Part shown: positions 13,135 through 14,476 of the stretch, piece after piece
How positions within the stretch are numbered: the first letter of the stretch is position 1
Layout: each line of letters starts with the position of its first letter
Source of the DNA: JAFKKS01 sp039808325
GTDB taxonomy: Bacteria > Pseudomonadota > Alphaproteobacteria > Rhizobiales > Xanthobacteraceae
NCBI GenBank assembly: GCA_039808325.1
Contig: JBDHSU010000106.1
Coordinates: 1-14,476 of the forward strand
DNA length: 14,476 nucleotides
Direction: 5' to 3'
Made by a program: the position numbers and the translations under genes
The notes under the pieces: generated by a model
The model's database searches: none
What the model was told of the DNA's origin: nothing
The model's input: the letters and a program-made list of their open reading frames with translations, nothing else

Positions 13135-14476
13135 GCCAGAAGCATCGCACACCCGCCGGCGGCCGCATCGATCGGGGAAAGCCGCTCGATTTCACTTTCG
13201 ACGGCCGCCGCCTCACCGGCTATGCCGGCGACACGCTCGCCTCGGCGCTGCTCGCGAACGGCGTTCACCTCGTCGGCCGCTCGTTCAAGTATCACCGCCC
13301 GCGCGGCATCCTCGCCGCCGGCAGCGAGGAGCCGAACGCGCTCGTCACCATCGACCGCGGCGCCGGACGCACGACGCCGAACCTGCGCGCGACGCAAGTG
13401 GAGCTTTACGAGGGCCTCGCGGCGCACAGCCAGAACCGCTGGCCCTCGCTCGGCTTCGATGTCGGCGCGATCAACGATCACATGGGCGCGCTGTTCTCGG
13501 CCGGCTTCTACTACAAGACCTTCATGGGCCCGCGGCTGTTCGGTCTCGGCCCCTGGAAGAAGATTTTCGAACCTGCGATCCGTCGCGCGGCGGGGCTCGG
13601 CCGCGCGCCTGCGCAAGCCGATCCCGACCGCTACGCCTGCCGCTTCGCGCATTGCGACGTGCTCGTCGTCGGCGCCGGGCCCGCCGGGCTCGCCGCCGCG
13701 CTTTCCGCCGCCGAGAGCGGCGCCCGCGTCATTCTTTGCGACGAGCAGGCGGAACCCGGCGGCTCGCTGCTCGCGGAAACGACGGCGCGCATCGACGGCT
13801 ACGAGGCGCAGGCTTGGCTCGCCAACACGATCGCCGAACTGCGCAGGCATGAGCGCGTGCGGATTCTCCCGCGCACGCAGGCGTTCGGCTACTACGCGCA
13901 GAATTTCGTCGCGCTGGCGCAGTCGCTCACCGATCATCGCGCGCCGGACGATACCGATCGTCCGCGCGAACGGCTGTGGCAGGTGCGCGCGACCGAAGTC
14001 GTGCTCGCGACCGGCGCGATCGAGCGCCCGCTCGTCTTCCCCGGCAACGACCGGCCGGGTGTCATGCTCGCGGACGCGGCGCGCACCTATCTCACCCGCT
14101 ACGGCGTGCGCGCCGGCACGCGCATCCTCGTCGCCACCGCGCATGACGACGCCTACGGCGTCGCGCTCGACCTCGCGCAGGCCGGCGCATCGATCGCACT
14201 GATCGCCGATATGCGGCCCGATCCGCAAGGTCCGCTCGTCGACACCGCGCAAGCCGCCGGCATGCGCATCGAAACCGCGTCCGCCGTCGTCGAGACGCGC
14301 GGCCGCCGGCGCGTGACGAGCGCCCGCATCGGCCACCTCGGCACCGATGGCGCGGTGCGCGCGAGCGAGGCACCGGGCGTCGACCTCGTCCTGATGTCGG
14401 GCGGCTGGACGCCCTCGGTGCACCTGTTCTCGCAGTCGCGCGGCAAGCTCGCTTACGACGACGCTACAGGGACCTA
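13131..14476 (+). CDS. soxA: Sarcosine oxidase subunit alpha (3' end outside window)
   Basis: Partial: 448 codons are open to the window edge, against about 1000 in whole SoxA. The alpha subunit binds NAD+ and carries a C-terminal folate-binding aminomethyltransferase-like domain that is not in view. Seen: an N-terminal ferredoxin-like domain lacking a full cysteine cluster (LTGYAGDTLASALLANGVHL, about 26-45; FKYHRPRGILAAGSEEPNAL); a dinucleotide-binding VLVVGAGPAGLAAAL (177-191); an ATGAIERPLVFPGNDRPGVM block near residue 292; and GGWTPSVHLFSQSRGKLAYD just before the edge. The GTG start overlaps the soxD stop as GTGA, so translation is coupled. The expected order B-D-A is kept, and soxG should follow to the right. 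Frame and similarity are intact over the visible part. Confidence 0.97.
   Translation, partial: MSQKHRTPAGGRIDRGKPLDFTFDGRRLTGYAGDTLASALLANGVHLVGRSFKYHRPRGILAAGSEEPNALVTIDRGAGRTTPNLRATQVELYEGLAAHSQNRWPSLGFDVGAINDHMGALFSAGFYYKTFMGPRLFGLGPWKKIFEPAIRRAAGLGRAPAQADPDRYACRFAHCDVLVVGAGPAGLAAALSAAESGARVILCDEQAEPGGSLLAETTARIDGYEAQAWLANTIAELRRHERVRILPRTQAFGYYAQNFVALAQSLTDHRAPDDTDRPRERLWQVRATEVVLATGAIERPLVFPGNDRPGVMLADAARTYLTRYGVRAGTRILVATAHDDAYGVALDLAQAGASIALIADMRPDPQGPLVDTAQAAGMRIETASAVVETRGRRRVTSARIGHLGTDGAVRASEAPGVDLVLMSGGWTPSVHLFSQSRGKLAYDDATGT

Noticed and set aside
13092..14423. 443-codon minus-strand frame opposite soxA
   Set aside because: Shadow frame. The plus-strand soxA reading has the full set of family motifs.
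1..14476. CRISPR arrays, tRNA or rRNA genes, insertion sequences
   Set aside because: I saw no regularly spaced direct repeats, no cloverleaf-type sequence with conserved TTCGA loop, and no transposase.

Overview
The window is very GC-rich, with dense, tightly spaced genes and no tRNA, rRNA, CRISPR array or transposase. Gene content points to an alphaproteobacterium of the Hyphomicrobiales (Rhizobiales), probably near Bradyrhizobiaceae/Xanthobacteraceae. The main clues are a hemD - mitofilin (Mic60-like) - hemY cluster divergent from tsaD-gpsA, an EVE-domain gene behind gpsA, and several rhizobial-style intergenic palindromic repeats. The assignment rests on remembered gene order and protein similarity, not on a search.

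Left part (1-3651, minus strand): hemD (uroporphyrinogen-III synthase), then a single-pass membrane protein with coiled coil and a mitofilin-type C-terminus, then hemY, which runs off the left edge. This is the known alphaproteobacterial setting of bacterial Mic60. hemC, which I expect ahead of hemD in relatives, is not here; hemD lies directly against the divergent tsaD.

Middle-left (3792-6246, plus strand): a compact unit tsaD (tRNA t6A synthesis), gpsA (glycerol-3-phosphate dehydrogenase) and an EVE-domain protein, with gaps of 2 and 11 bp. It converges on a minus-strand type IB DNA topoisomerase (6268-7395).

Middle-right (7641-9798, minus strand): an SDR oxidoreductase followed downstream by an M20-family amidohydrolase of the hydantoinase/carbamoylase type. 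Three intergenic gaps here (7396-7640, 8862-8961, 9799-9944) each carry a different palindromic repeat.

Right part (9945-14476): two divergent units around a gap of about 90 bp at 11441-11532. Leftward are an M19 'membrane dipeptidase'-like gene and a DUF5943/V4R-like gene joined by a one-base stop/start overlap. Rightward is the heterotetrameric sarcosine oxidase operon soxB-soxD-soxA, with soxA cut by the right edge and soxG presumably beyond it. The same dipeptidase-like/DUF5943 pair occurs beside dimethylglycine demethylase genes in Pseudomonas aeruginosa (from memory), so this looks like an N-methylglycine (betaine/dimethylglycine/sarcosine) catabolic locus. Its least understood parts are the M19-like protein, which has lost three of the classical metal ligands, and the small Cys/His-bearing DUF5943 protein. 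A fourth repeat family sits between soxB and soxD.
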